62,899 bases of DNA. Source: Muribaculaceae bacterium. GTDB taxonomy: Bacteria; Bacteroidota; Bacteroidia; Bacteroidales; Muribaculaceae. The stretch lies in the NCBI GenBank assembly GCA_017621225.1, contig JAGATN010000020.1, positions 1 to 62,899 on the forward strand, in the 5' to 3' direction. A program made the translations under genes and the position numbers. The notes beneath the pieces are model-generated. The model did not search any database. It was not told the origin of the DNA and saw nothing but the letters and a program-made list of their open reading frames with translations. Positions 8,279-17,356 of the stretch are shown piece after piece (positions within the stretch are counted from its first letter, which is position 1; the number at the start of each line of letters is the position of its first letter).

Positions 8279-10582
8279 ATGAGAAAAATAGTAGGATCGA
8301 TCATTGCATTATTAGTTGCGTTTTCGGCTTCCATGGCCCAAAAGCCGCAGTCGGTAGGATTGGTGCTCAGTGGCGGAGGTGCAAAAGGCATAGCCCACAT
8401 CGGGGTGATACAGGCGTTGGAGGATAACGACATCCCCATCGACTACGTGGCCGGAACGTCGATGGGTGCCATTGTGGGCGGATTGTATGCCGCCGGATAT
8501 ACTCCCGATGAAATGATGCAGCTCATACAGTCGAAGGGGTTTGCTTACTGGTCGACGGGAAAAATCGACGAGAAGCTTACCTATTATTTCGCGCAGCCCG
8601 ATCCCACGCCGGCCCTCGTGCATTTCAACTTGGGCGAATCCGACTCGCTCCGGGCCACTTCGTTGCTCCCCACGAGCCTCATCGACCCGCTCCCGATGAA
8701 TTTTGCGTTTATGGATCTGTTTGCGCCCTATACGGCGCAGTGCGGCGGCGACTTCAATAAGCTTTTCGTTCCGTTGCGAACCGTCACTTCCGACATTTAT
8801 GCCAAGCACAAAGTGGTGTGCCGCAACGGGTCGCTCGGCGATGCCATTCGCACTTCAATGAGTTTTCCTCTTGTGTTTCATCCCATCGAGATGGACGGAG
8901 TGCTGATGTACGATGGCGGCATATACGATAACTTCCCCGTCGACGTGATGCGCGAGGATTTTGCCCCCGACATAATGATAGGCGTGGATGTGTCGGCTCC
9001 CGACGGAAAGCCAAAGAGCAACGACATCATGGAGCAGCTTGAGGATATGATAATACAAAACAACGACTACGACCTGCCTGCCGATGAAGGCATACGCGTG
9101 AAGGTCGACGTCGAAAATTTCGGGCTACTCGACTTCGGCAAGGCGCGTGCCATATATCAGGCCGGATACGACAAGGCTATGTCGATGATGGATTCGATTC
9201 GTGGTCGCGTCACGTCGCGAATCTCTGCCGACGCGCGAGGATTGCGGCGCGAGGTCTTTAAGTCGCAGACGCCCTATCTGAGGTTTGACTCGGTGTCGGT
9301 GACCGGCGGCACGCAATCGCAAAACGATTACATCCGTTACATGTTTACCCGCAACGACGCTGATACGTTTGGCGTTGAGCGCGCTCGCGATGCCTACTAT
9401 CGAGCCATAACTCCCGGCAAGCTTAAAAATTTGTTGCCCAAGGCCACGTACGATGCCGACGACGGATTGTTCGACCTTAACCTCAAAGCCACCATAAAGG
9501 ATGACTATCGTGTGGGCTTTGGCGGTTACATATCGTCATCGACGAGCAGCATGCTGTTCCTCTCGGGCGGTTACAACACCATGAACCTTAACTCAATGGA
9601 TCTTGGCGTGAACGGATGGATAGGGCAGAGCTATCTTGCCGCGTCGGTTAACGCGCGCATCAATCTGCGCACCGGCGTGCCCTCGGCCATTCGTTTTCAA
9701 GGAGTGGCGAGCCGTCAGAAGTTTTATGAAACCGACAAGCTGTTTTTTGAGGACAATACCCCGACGTTCATAACCGATAGCGAGCTTTTCGGACGATTCT
9801 TTTACAGCATGGCGGCGGGCCGACGCGGAAAAGTTGACGCGGCAATCGGATTCGGGCATCTCGTTGATAAGTTCTTCCCGAGCAATCACGCCGATTTCTC
9901 GGCAAGCAATCGGGATGTGTCGTCGCAGAATCTCGCGCAGCTCTACGCCGGATATGACTACAATACGCTCGACAACCGATTGAATCCGTGTGGCGGTGCA
10001 GCCTACAAGATTACGGCGATGGGTGTGTACGGACGTTATCACTATGAGCCGTCGGCCGAAAATTCGGGCTTCGCTGTCGAGCGCGTCGACCGAGGATGGG
10101 GCCAGATAGAGGCTTCGGCAAAAAATTATTTCGGACTGTCGCGTAAATTCGTTCTCGGCACCGAATTCACTCTGCTTGCATCTACCCGAAAACTGCTCGG
10201 CACCTATAATGCCTCGATCGTCGATGCTCCGTCGTTCAATCCCACGGCATCAAGTTACAACTCATTCAATCCGGCTCTCAGGGCCAATCAGTTCGTCACT
10301 GCCGGATTGGCACCGATAATAAAGATTACCGATGCCGTGCAGATAAGGGGTTCGTTCCACGGATTTATGCCGTTTCGCAAGATAGTGGAGTGCCCCGACT
10401 ATACCGCCCGTTACGGCAACTGGTTCAGCGATCCTCAGTTCTTTGGCGAGATGGCCGCTGTCATAGCATTGCCGTTCGCATCGGTAAGCGCCTATGGTAA
10501 TTACACGAGCTATCCCGCGCGTAACTGGAACTTCGGCATATCGTTCGGCGTATTCATGCTTGCTCCAAAGTTCTTGCGTTGA
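8279..10582 (+). CDS. Outer-membrane patatin-like phospholipase (type Vd-like)
   Basis: A 767-residue protein with a signal peptide (MRKIVGSIIALLVAFSASMAQ), then a patatin domain: oxyanion loop SGGGAKG, nucleophile elbow GTSMG and catalytic Asp in YDGGIYDN. A POTRA-like region follows at about residues 330-400. The remaining about 360 residues alternate in a beta-barrel pattern (Omp85/bacterial surface antigen type). This order matches type Vd autotransporters such as PlpD and Bacteroidetes outer-membrane patatins, which present or secrete a lipase. I chose the ATG at 8279 because it begins the signal peptide; an in-frame ATG at 8228 adds 17 residues. The 3' end overlaps the convergent phosphate transporter by 29 bp. 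Confidence 0.88.
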   Translation: MRKIVGSIIALLVAFSASMAQKPQSVGLVLSGGGAKGIAHIGVIQALEDNDIPIDYVAGTSMGAIVGGLYAAGYTPDEMMQLIQSKGFAYWSTGKIDEKLTYYFAQPDPTPALVHFNLGESDSLRATSLLPTSLIDPLPMNFAFMDLFAPYTAQCGGDFNKLFVPLRTVTSDIYAKHKVVCRNGSLGDAIRTSMSFPLVFHPIEMDGVLMYDGGIYDNFPVDVMREDFAPDIMIGVDVSAPDGKPKSNDIMEQLEDMIIQNNDYDLPADEGIRVKVDVENFGLLDFGKARAIYQAGYDKAMSMMDSIRGRVTSRISADARGLRREVFKSQTPYLRFDSVSVTGGTQSQNDYIRYMFTRNDADTFGVERARDAYYRAITPGKLKNLLPKATYDADDGLFDLNLKATIKDDYRVGFGGYISSSTSSMLFLSGGYNTMNLNSMDLGVNGWIGQSYLAASVNARINLRTGVPSAIRFQGVASRQKFYETDKLFFEDNTPTFITDSELFGRFFYSMAAGRRGKVDAAIGFGHLVDKFFPSNHADFSASNRDVSSQNLAQLYAGYDYNTLDNRLNPCGGAAYKITAMGVYGRYHYEPSAENSGFAVERVDRGWGQIEASAKNYFGLSRKFVLGTEFTLLASTRKLLGTYNASIVDAPSFNPTASSYNSFNPALRANQFVTAGLAPIIKITDAVQIRGSFHGFMPFRKIVECPDYTARYGNWFSDPQFFGEMAAVIALPFASVSAYGNYTSYPARNWNFGISFGVFMLAPKFLR

Positions 10583-12860
10583 CCCCGATGCCGGCCTTTA
10601 GTGCCGGGCGAGAGCGAAATTCCGAGTCGCGCAGCTTGGCGAAGGCCCTCAGGTATTTTCGTATTGACGATACCATCTCTTGCGTTTCCTGAAGCATGTT
10701 GACATACACGTACGTCACGGCCATGGTCGAAGTGTCGCCGTCGCGCAGATGATCGTGCGCGCGATGATAAGTATCCGATACGACATCTTTTATCTCCTCG
10801 CAATGACGGCGAAGTATGGTTATGGCTTCCACGTCGCCCGATTTCATGAGCTGCAGCGTATCGTTAAACAGTGTGCTGATGCGCGTGCGCAGCAGTTCGC
10901 ATTCGTTGGCATAATGCGCCGGCAGTGGCATGAAGTTGTTTTCCACGTGCTCCTTGCACACCTCATTTATGCGTCTTAGATTATACAGTATGTTCATGCA
11001 CAGGTTATTGCTCAGATAAAACCACGTGCTCTTTTCTATTGCCATCTCGCGCTTGAGATGACGCAGGCAAAGCGTCTCTTTGCGACGTGCGTTTTTCAGT
11101 ATCGTTTTATGCTTAGTCAGGCTCGATTCGGCTTTGCTCAGTGCCCCTGCATTCTCGTTGATGAATGCAGCCGTTATGGTGCGGTATTTTTCTTCGGCAT
11201 AGGCCAAAAAGCTTTGCTGCTGTTCGGTTATGTACATCAACAGTAACGGCCACGTCTGATTTTTGTCGGGCGACGATATGATGGCTTGGAATAGCGCATC
11301 GCCGTTTTCCAAATCTTTCTTGTTGCCAAACCGCCGGTTGCTGCGTATTATGATCAATATCGTAGTTACGGCAAGTAGCAGCATTACCCAATGTCCGCCA
11401 TAATGCATTGCCGCCACTATTATGCCGGCTCCGATGAAAGCGGCTCCGGCGGTGAGAAACCAGCCGCCTATTACCGATATCACGCCGGTAATGCGAAACA
11501 CTGCACTCTCGCGGCCCCAGGCGCGGTCGGCAAGCGATGTGCCCATTGCCACCATGAAAGTGACGAATGTGGTGGATAGCGGCAATTTGAGCGACGTGCC
11601 GAGTGCTATCAGCGCTCCGGCAAGAACCAGATTTATCGAACCCCTTATGAGGTCGAAGGCTGCGCCTTGATCCATTATGGTTTCATCGACATTGAAGCGT
11701 TTGTTGAACCATCGGCGAACGTTTGCCGGCGTTACGCTTCTCACCCATTCGAGCAGTGATATCACCCATCGAACGAGTCGTCGGGCTATGCGCGACGAGC
11801 CGAACATTTCGTCGCCTTCCTGTTGACTGCCAAGCCCTATTTCGGTTTTGGCTACGTTTCTGGCTTTTTTCGACGTGGCCAGCGACACCACCATTATCAC
11901 TCCGGCTCCTATCAGAAAGTATATAGGCGTTTTCGCCGGGTCGTTGAGCGATTGCATCATGAATCCGTTGGCGTCGCCGTTGCCGTTGGTCACGAAGTCC
12001 TGATATGATGCGAGGCCGCTCAGGGGCACTCCTATGAAGTTGACCAGGTCGTTGCCCGCAAACGCCATGGCAAGTGCAAACGTCCCCATCAGCACTATTA
12101 CTTTAAGCACGTTTACCTTGCATATGTGAAGCAGTTGCATCAGTGCGGTGAAGCCAACGAGGCAACACGCTATTATCATGCCGGTATTATCCTGTATCCA
12201 CGCCTTTAGCTCGGGCGTCATGAACGAGAGGTCCTTTATCCCTTTTATGAGCAGGAAATAGACTATTGCCGTGGAGCAGATGCCGCCGAAAATGCCTATC
12301 TTCCATTTCAGGTTGCTGCGGTAGTTGAATGAGAATATCATTCGCGACAGGAATTGCACTATCGTTCCGAACACGAAGGCTATGGCCACCGACAGAAAGA
12401 TGCCGAGTATCACCGACAGCGCCTTTTCGGTGTTGAGCAGGTCGTTGAATCCAAAATCACTCCCTCCCGCCATTTTTATCAGTGCCACCACGAACGTTGC
12501 TCCGAGAAGCTCGAAAACCATCGAAACGGTGGTCGACGTGGGCATTCCGATGGAGTTGAATATGTCGAGTAGAATTATGTCGGTCACCATCACCGCCATG
12601 AATATGCATATGAGGTCATAAAACGAAAAATGCTCGGGACGGAATATACCGTGCCGGGCTATCTCCATCATGCCGTTGCTCATGGCCGCTCCTATGAATA
12701 CTCCTATCGAGGCTACGATGAGCACTCTCTTGAACGATGCCGCCTTTGAGCCTATGGCCGAGTTGAGAAAGTTGACGGCATCATTGCTGATTCCCACCGA
12801 CAGATCGAACACTGCCAGGAGAAACAGAAAAATTACGATACAAAGAAACAATATTTCCAT
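10554..12860 (-). CDS. PiT-family inorganic phosphate transporter with PhoU-like C-terminus
   Basis: A 768-residue inner-membrane protein. Two PHO4 repeats are recognisable by SVGISNDAVNFLNSAIG near residue 20 and the second half with LPLSTTFVTFMVAMGTSLADRAWG near residue 430. After the last membrane segment about 230 hydrophilic helical residues resemble a PhoU domain, a layout common in Bacteroidetes PiT proteins. Expected role is proton- or sodium-coupled phosphate uptake. It follows a PhoB/PhoR-type two-component pair by about 105 bp on the same strand, which supports phosphate-linked control. Confidence 0.9.
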   Translation of the reverse strand: MEILFLCIVIFLFLLAVFDLSVGISNDAVNFLNSAIGSKAASFKRVLIVASIGVFIGAAMSNGMMEIARHGIFRPEHFSFYDLICIFMAVMVTDIILLDIFNSIGMPTSTTVSMVFELLGATFVVALIKMAGGSDFGFNDLLNTEKALSVILGIFLSVAIAFVFGTIVQFLSRMIFSFNYRSNLKWKIGIFGGICSTAIVYFLLIKGIKDLSFMTPELKAWIQDNTGMIIACCLVGFTALMQLLHICKVNVLKVIVLMGTFALAMAFAGNDLVNFIGVPLSGLASYQDFVTNGNGDANGFMMQSLNDPAKTPIYFLIGAGVIMVVSLATSKKARNVAKTEIGLGSQQEGDEMFGSSRIARRLVRWVISLLEWVRSVTPANVRRWFNKRFNVDETIMDQGAAFDLIRGSINLVLAGALIALGTSLKLPLSTTFVTFMVAMGTSLADRAWGRESAVFRITGVISVIGGWFLTAGAAFIGAGIIVAAMHYGGHWVMLLLAVTTILIIIRSNRRFGNKKDLENGDALFQAIISSPDKNQTWPLLLMYITEQQQSFLAYAEEKYRTITAAFINENAGALSKAESSLTKHKTILKNARRKETLCLRHLKREMAIEKSTWFYLSNNLCMNILYNLRRINEVCKEHVENNFMPLPAHYANECELLRTRISTLFNDTLQLMKSGDVEAITILRRHCEEIKDVVSDTYHRAHDHLRDGDTSTMAVTYVYVNMLQETQEMVSSIRKYLRAFAKLRDSEFRSRPALKAGIGVNARTLEQA

Positions 12861-12965
12861 TTGTAATATCCATTAATTGTTGTGATGCAAAGTAATGGAT
12901 ATAACATTTCATAAATGTTTCAAAATTATTAATCTTTTATGAAATGACGGCCTCCCATAGCTCTG

Positions 12966-14411
12966 TCAAGAGTGCCGCATCAGCGTCATTCTGAACAGCA
13001 GGCCTCCGTTAGTCCGGTTTGCTACCGTTATGTGGCCTCCGTGTATTGCCACGGCATTCTTTACGATGGCGAGTCCGAGACCGGTGCCGCCGGCGGCCCT
13101 TGAGCGGCCTTTGTCGATTCGGTAGAAGCGTTCGAACAGCCGTGGAAGATGTTCATGCGAAATGCCGGTTCCGTTGTCCGACACTTCCAGCGTTATCGAA
13201 TGGTCGGTTATGTCGGTGGCATCGATTCGTATCTCCGAGCATCCGCTGTATGCAATGGCATTGTCGATGAGGTTGGTGAAAATCGACTCCAGCAATTGCA
13301 CGTTTCCGTGCATCTTAAAGTCGCGCTTCACATTGTCGTGTATCGTTATCTCCTTCGCCGACGCGGCGACCTCGCGCTCGGCCACCGCTTCGGCTATTAT
13401 CGAGGTCAGATTTACCGGCTCCTTGATTATGGCCGTTCCGCCGTCGTCCATGCGCGTTATCAGCGATATGTCGGTTAGCAGCTTGCGCAGCCGTTCGGTG
13501 TTCGTCAGGCACCGCTTTAAGAATATGTTTCGATTCTCCTCGGTCAGGTTTTTATGCGACAGCAATGTCTCCACGCATATCTGAATCGTTGCTACCGGGG
13601 TTTTCAACTCGTGGTTTATGTTGTTGGTGAGTTGCTTCTTTATGCGTTCTTTCTCTTTCTGCTCATGCAGGGCCGCGCGATGTTCGCTGTCGCGTTCCCG
13701 GTTGGCCTGTTGCAGCCTTGCATACAGACGCACTATGTGGTTCGATATGTTGCCCAGTTCGTCGTTCGGAAACGGTTCGTTCTCCGATATCGTGGCTCCG
13801 CGTTCCACGCTCTCGGCAAATTTGTTCAGACGCATGATGTGCGTGCCCACGCGGCGTGTGGCAAGATAGCCCAAGATGCACATAATAAGTGAGATGATGC
13901 CCATCACCCACAGAAAACCATAGTCGGCTTTGAGCAGCGTGTTGAGCGAAACGGTATATGGCACCGCAGTGCGCACTATCTGTCCGTCATCCCCTTTTTG
14001 TGCCGAATAGAAATATGAGTCGCCGGTACTTTCGCTGTGACGGCGCACGGCATATCCTTTGCCGCTCTTCATGGCCGAGACTATCTCCTCGCGCCCCAAA
14101 TGATTGTTTTGCGAAAGCGAGTCGAGGGTGTTGTCGTAAATCAGCTTGCCGTCGCCTGAAATGACGCTTACTCGTATGTTGTCGAACGATTTGAAGTCGG
14201 CAAGCGATATCTTTTCCGGCCTGATGCCATCTTGCAGTTCCGACAGTATGTAGGTGTTTATGAGCTGAAGCTGAGAGTCGATTTCAGCCGCCTTAAACTC
14301 CTTCTCTCTGTGATACTGAAACAGCGTGAAGCAGCCCACGAGTAGCATGGAATAGCCCAACAGCCATAGAAACAGGCGCTGCGGATATGTAAGTTTATTC
14401 AATGAAGCCAT
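12966..14411 (-). CDS. Sensor histidine kinase (PhoR/HPK1-type)
   Basis: A 481-residue inner-membrane kinase: N-terminal membrane helix (LFLWLLGYSMLLVGCFTL), about 130-residue periplasmic region, second helix (FLWVMGIISLIMCILGYLA), HAMP-like linker, HisKA with the H-box NHELKTPVATIQ, and HATPase with NLIDNAIAYS (N box), DNGTGIS, RLFERFYRI and GGTGLGLAIV. I start at ATG 14411 (MASLNKL); an upstream ATG at 14435 would lie deeper in the response regulator gene. It overlaps that gene's end by 17 bp, so the two are translationally coupled. Signal unknown; the PiT gene downstream suggests phosphate. Confidence 0.9.
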   Translation of the reverse strand: MASLNKLTYPQRLFLWLLGYSMLLVGCFTLFQYHREKEFKAAEIDSQLQLINTYILSELQDGIRPEKISLADFKSFDNIRVSVISGDGKLIYDNTLDSLSQNNHLGREEIVSAMKSGKGYAVRRHSESTGDSYFYSAQKGDDGQIVRTAVPYTVSLNTLLKADYGFLWVMGIISLIMCILGYLATRRVGTHIMRLNKFAESVERGATISENEPFPNDELGNISNHIVRLYARLQQANRERDSEHRAALHEQKEKERIKKQLTNNINHELKTPVATIQICVETLLSHKNLTEENRNIFLKRCLTNTERLRKLLTDISLITRMDDGGTAIIKEPVNLTSIIAEAVAEREVAASAKEITIHDNVKRDFKMHGNVQLLESIFTNLIDNAIAYSGCSEIRIDATDITDHSITLEVSDNGTGISHEHLPRLFERFYRIDKGRSRAAGGTGLGLAIVKNAVAIHGGHITVANRTNGGLLFRMTLMRHS

Positions 14412-15099
14412 AGCCGTATCCCGAACGTGTGACAATGTGTTTTCCGTATGTTCCTATTTTCTGCCTTATGCGGGTTATGTTCACGTCTATTACGCGATCG
14501 AGCACCACCACTTCGTCGGGCCATATTTCAGTTATCAATTCGTGGCGCGAGAATATTCGTCCGCGATTCGACAGCAGTTTGAGCAGAATTTCAAATTCCT
14601 TTCGGGGCATTTTGATCAACGAGCCGTCGACGGTGCAGGTTTTGTTTGCGGGCGACAGCGTTAGCCCCATGTACGATATGGCGGTTTTCGTGGCGGCAGT
14701 GTCGGGGCTCTTGCTTTTGGTTGCCGAAGTGCGTTTGAGCACCGTTCTTACTCTGGCAAGTAGGGCCTTGAGCGAATAGGGCTTGGTGATGTAATCGTCG
14801 GCGCCGAGGTCGAGGCCGCTTATCATGTCGTCCTCCGAGTCTTTTGCCGTGCAGAATATTATGGGTATGGAGGCCGTGGCCGGGTTCGACTTCAATATGC
14901 GGGCAAGCTGAGTGCCCGATATCTCTCCCATCATTATGTCGAGCAGAATGAGGTCGTAGTCCGACAGCGTGCGGGCAAGCGCTTCTTCCGCGCTGTATGC
15001 GGTGTCGACGTCGTAGCCTTCGGCTTCGAGATTGAAACCTAACGTGTCGCACAAGGCTTCTTCATCGTCTACGACGAGAATGCGTTTTTTTGTATCCAT
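14395..15099 (-). CDS. OmpR/PhoB-family response regulator
   Basis: A 234-residue DNA-binding response regulator. The receiver domain shows the acidic pair DDEE (11-14), phospho-acceptor D54 in LILLDIMMG, T84 and K106 (ITKPYSL). The C-terminal winged helix includes RHELITEIWPDEVVVLDRVIDVNITRIRQKIG. Partner of the overlapping histidine kinase. It resembles PhoB-like regulators more than the RprY type, but I do not assign a symbol. Confidence 0.92.
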   Translation of the reverse strand: MDTKKRILVVDDEEALCDTLGFNLEAEGYDVDTAYSAEEALARTLSDYDLILLDIMMGEISGTQLARILKSNPATASIPIIFCTAKDSEDDMISGLDLGADDYITKPYSLKALLARVRTVLKRTSATKSKSPDTAATKTAISYMGLTLSPANKTCTVDGSLIKMPRKEFEILLKLLSNRGRIFSRHELITEIWPDEVVVLDRVIDVNITRIRQKIGTYGKHIVTRSGYGYGFIE

Positions 15100-15121
15100 A
15101 TGGCAAACATACTCTTAATGG

Positions 15122-15167
15122 CATCGTGCGGATTACGCTTTGACTTTTAAGCATAACCCGCACGATG
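15122..15167. terminator. Strong inverted repeat between two minus-strand genes
   Basis: CATCGTGCGG and CCGCACGATG form a perfect 10-bp stem with a 26-nt loop. It lies downstream of the pRiA4b-ORF3-like gene and just upstream of the response regulator. There is no U run on the minus-strand side, so an attenuator or protein-binding role is as likely as termination. Confidence 0.45.
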
Positions 15168-15228
15168 TGTTGTCTCTCTCCTTTTATTAATGTTTGGTCT
15201 ATGCGCTTTGGTGGCGCGCATGTCCTGA

Positions 15229-15780
15229 TTATTCGTCGAAGGTCATTTCGTCGAATCCCTGTGCATCGAATTCGTCCTCGTTGAACTCATCGGTGCCATA
15301 GAAGTCTTCGTCGATGTCGGCAGAGGCCGATAGGGCTGCCTTTGCGTCGATTTTGGCTTCGAAGTCGTCGAGGTCGATGAATTGTGCCGGCGGGTTGCCC
15401 ATGGCTACGGCGCATACCGGATCGTGAAGCGTCTTGCCGGGAATGGTCTTTTTCAGTTCTATGAAAAACGAGCGTTCGGTCATATAGTCGAACACGAATA
15501 TCATTCGTTGTCCTTCGTCCTCGATGAAGTCGCTCAGCACGCATTCATCCATCAAATATACATCCTCGTCGGCATCAGATCCCATGTCCTCAAGGGTTAT
15601 CTCTTTGCCTTTTTCCCATCCGTCCTCACATAGAAAGAATGAGTTCATCTGGGCTTTGTCGTAGTTAACCGACTCGCAAATGGCATTGCGCAGATCAAGG
15701 AATGTGGCATCGGCATCAATGTTAATTTCTCTCTTGAAGTTGTCGACTTCATCGGATACTATGCGAAAATTGTATATCAT
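15229..15780 (-). CDS. Plasmid pRiA4b ORF-3-like protein
   Basis: A 183-residue acidic protein resembling the pRiA4b ORF-3/IS1096 TnpR-associated fold: MIYNFRIVSDEVDNFKREI, then LRNAICESVNYDKAQMNSFFLCEDGW and the LHDPVCAVAMGNPPAQ stretch. The last about 35 residues are rich in Asp, Glu and Phe and look disordered. The molecular function of the family is not established. In Bacteroidales it is a common chromosomal gene and no mobile element is visible around it. Confidence 0.75.
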   Translation of the reverse strand: MIYNFRIVSDEVDNFKREINIDADATFLDLRNAICESVNYDKAQMNSFFLCEDGWEKGKEITLEDMGSDADEDVYLMDECVLSDFIEDEGQRMIFVFDYMTERSFFIELKKTIPGKTLHDPVCAVAMGNPPAQFIDLDDFEAKIDAKAALSASADIDEDFYGTDEFNEDEFDAQGFDEMTFDE

Positions 15781-15881
15781 AATTTATTGTCTGTAATTAT
15801 CGGTTTGACTTAAAAAACGAATTGTTGCGCACGGCGCATATTCGTTCTGCAAATATCATATTAAAACAAGTATTATGCAAG

Positions 15882-15919
15882 AAAAATCTCCCGAAAAATT
15901 TAAAAAATAATTCGGGAGA
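15882..15919 (-). terminator. Rho-independent terminator after serine palmitoyltransferase gene
   Basis: TCTCCCGAA and TTCGGGAGA form a perfect 9-bp stem. On the minus strand the stem is followed by a T-rich run (ATTTTTC). It sits about 50 bp past the stop codon of the 15971-17158 gene. Confidence 0.8.
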
Positions 15920-15970
15920 CATGTTGGTTTGTGTCGGTACGTCGTATCCGGCCACTGAATTTGCAGTGCA

Positions 15971-17158
15971 TCAATTCAATATGCCGTGATTTCTGAATAC
16001 CTTCTGAATTTTTTCGAGAGCGGTGGTGACTTGTTCCATCGAGTGCGTGGCCATGAGGCTGAAACGTATCAGGGTGTCATGCGGAGCAACTGCCGGCGAC
16101 ACTACGGGGTTTACGAATATGCCTTCTTCGAGAAGGTCGCGCGTGATGGCGAAAGTCTTGAAGTTGTCGCGTATGAACAATGGTATGATGGGCGTCGACG
16201 TGTTGCCTATCTCGCATCCCATGTTGCGGAATCCGTCGAGGGCGTAGTTGGTGAGCTTCCACAACTGTTCCTGACGTTCGGGTTCCTGCTGCATTATCTC
16301 GAGCGCTTTGAGCGCGGCGGCGGTAGAGGCCGGAGTTATGCTTGCGGTGAATATGTAAGAGCGAGAGTGGTGGCGAAGGAAGTTGGTTATCTCCTTGTCG
16401 GTGGCTATGAATCCGCCGAGCGATGCAAATGACTTGGAGAACGTGCCCATTATGAGGTCTACGTCGTCGGCCACGCCGTAGTGGTGGCATACGCCTCTGC
16501 CCCCCTTGCCGAATACGCCGATGCCGTGTGCTTCGTCGACCATCACGCTGGCATTGTATTTCTTGGCAAGTTGGGTTATGGCTTTCACGTTGGCCACGTC
16601 GCCTTCCATCGAGAATACGCTGTCGGTGACAATCAGCTTAACTTTGTCGTCGTCGCACTTCTGCAGTTGCTTTTCGAGCGACTCCATGTCGTTGTGTTTG
16701 TACTTTATCGATTGCGAGAACGACAGACGGCGCCCTTCGATGATGGAGGCGTGATCCTGTTCATCCCACAATATGTAATCTTCGCGGCCGGTAAGGGTCG
16801 ACACTACGCCGAGGTTTACCTCAAACCCCGTGGAGTAAATCATTACATCTTCTTTGCCGATGTATTCGCCTATCTTGGCTTCAAGCTCCTTGTGAAGATC
16901 GAGCGTGCCGTTGAGGAACGGTGAGCCTGCACATCCGGTGCCGTACTTGCGTGTTGCTGCGATGGCGGCTTCTTTTATTCGCGGATCGTTGACGAGGCCG
17001 GTGTAGCAATTCGAACCAAACATCAATACTTTTTTGCCATTGATGATTACTTCGGGGTCTTGTTCACTTGATATTGCTCGGAAGTAAGGATATATTCCGG
17101 CTGCTTTTGCTTCTTGTGGAGCGGTGTACTTTGATAATTTAGCTTGTAATAGCTTCAT
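15971..17158 (-). CDS. spt: Serine palmitoyltransferase (alpha-oxoamine synthase)
   Basis: A 395-residue PLP enzyme of the alpha-oxoamine synthase family. The Schiff-base lysine is K242 in GTFSKSFASLGGF and the cofactor Asp is in VDEAHG (208-212). The N-terminal YFRAISSEQDPEVIINGKKVLMFGSN and the overall sequence fit the Bacteroides serine palmitoyltransferase better than glycine C-acetyltransferase or BioF; this comparison is from memory. It condenses serine with an acyl-CoA to begin sphingolipid synthesis, a trait of Bacteroidales membranes. Monocistronic, with its own -7 box and terminator. Confidence 0.85.
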   Translation of the reverse strand: MKLLQAKLSKYTAPQEAKAAGIYPYFRAISSEQDPEVIINGKKVLMFGSNCYTGLVNDPRIKEAAIAATRKYGTGCAGSPFLNGTLDLHKELEAKIGEYIGKEDVMIYSTGFEVNLGVVSTLTGREDYILWDEQDHASIIEGRRLSFSQSIKYKHNDMESLEKQLQKCDDDKVKLIVTDSVFSMEGDVANVKAITQLAKKYNASVMVDEAHGIGVFGKGGRGVCHHYGVADDVDLIMGTFSKSFASLGGFIATDKEITNFLRHHSRSYIFTASITPASTAAALKALEIMQQEPERQEQLWKLTNYALDGFRNMGCEIGNTSTPIIPLFIRDNFKTFAITRDLLEEGIFVNPVVSPAVAPHDTLIRFSLMATHSMEQVTTALEKIQKVFRNHGILN

Positions 17159-17217
17159 AGTTAATACGCAACAATTTTTTAACTATCTGTATGAATCGCT
17201 TTTATTCAAACAGGCTG

Positions 17218-17225
17218 CAAAGGTA
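17218..17225 (-). promoter_or_regulatory. -7 box of the serine palmitoyltransferase gene
   Basis: On the minus strand TACCTTTG, a perfect TAnnTTTG, about 60 nt before the start codon. The -33 region is A/T-rich without a clear TTTG. Confidence 0.55.
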
Positions 17226-17304
17226 ATAAAAAAGTGCGAAAAAATGTCATTTTATTTGAGCTTTTTGCACAAATGATGTTAGCATGCGCAACTTTTTTGT
17301 AAAA

Positions 17305-17337
17305 AATAAGGCTCGATGCTAAATTTCGAGCCTTATT
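17305..17337 (-). terminator. Rho-independent terminator downstream of repeat copy 2
   Basis: AATAAGGCTCG and CGAGCCTTATT form a perfect 11-bp stem with an 11-nt loop. On the minus strand it is followed by TTTTTT. It lies about 190 bp past the last codon of the zinc-ribbon gene, so that transcript would include repeat copy 2 in its 3' end. The 17159-17524 gap otherwise holds only the promoter at 17218 and the repeat. Confidence 0.85.
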
Positions 17338-17356
17338 ATATGGTTTTTGCCTGTTG

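Noticed and set aside
15229-15780. Mobile-element passenger because of similarity to pRiA4b ORF-3/IS1096 protein
   Set aside because: No inverted repeats, integrase or transposase around it; the family is common on Bacteroidales chromosomes.
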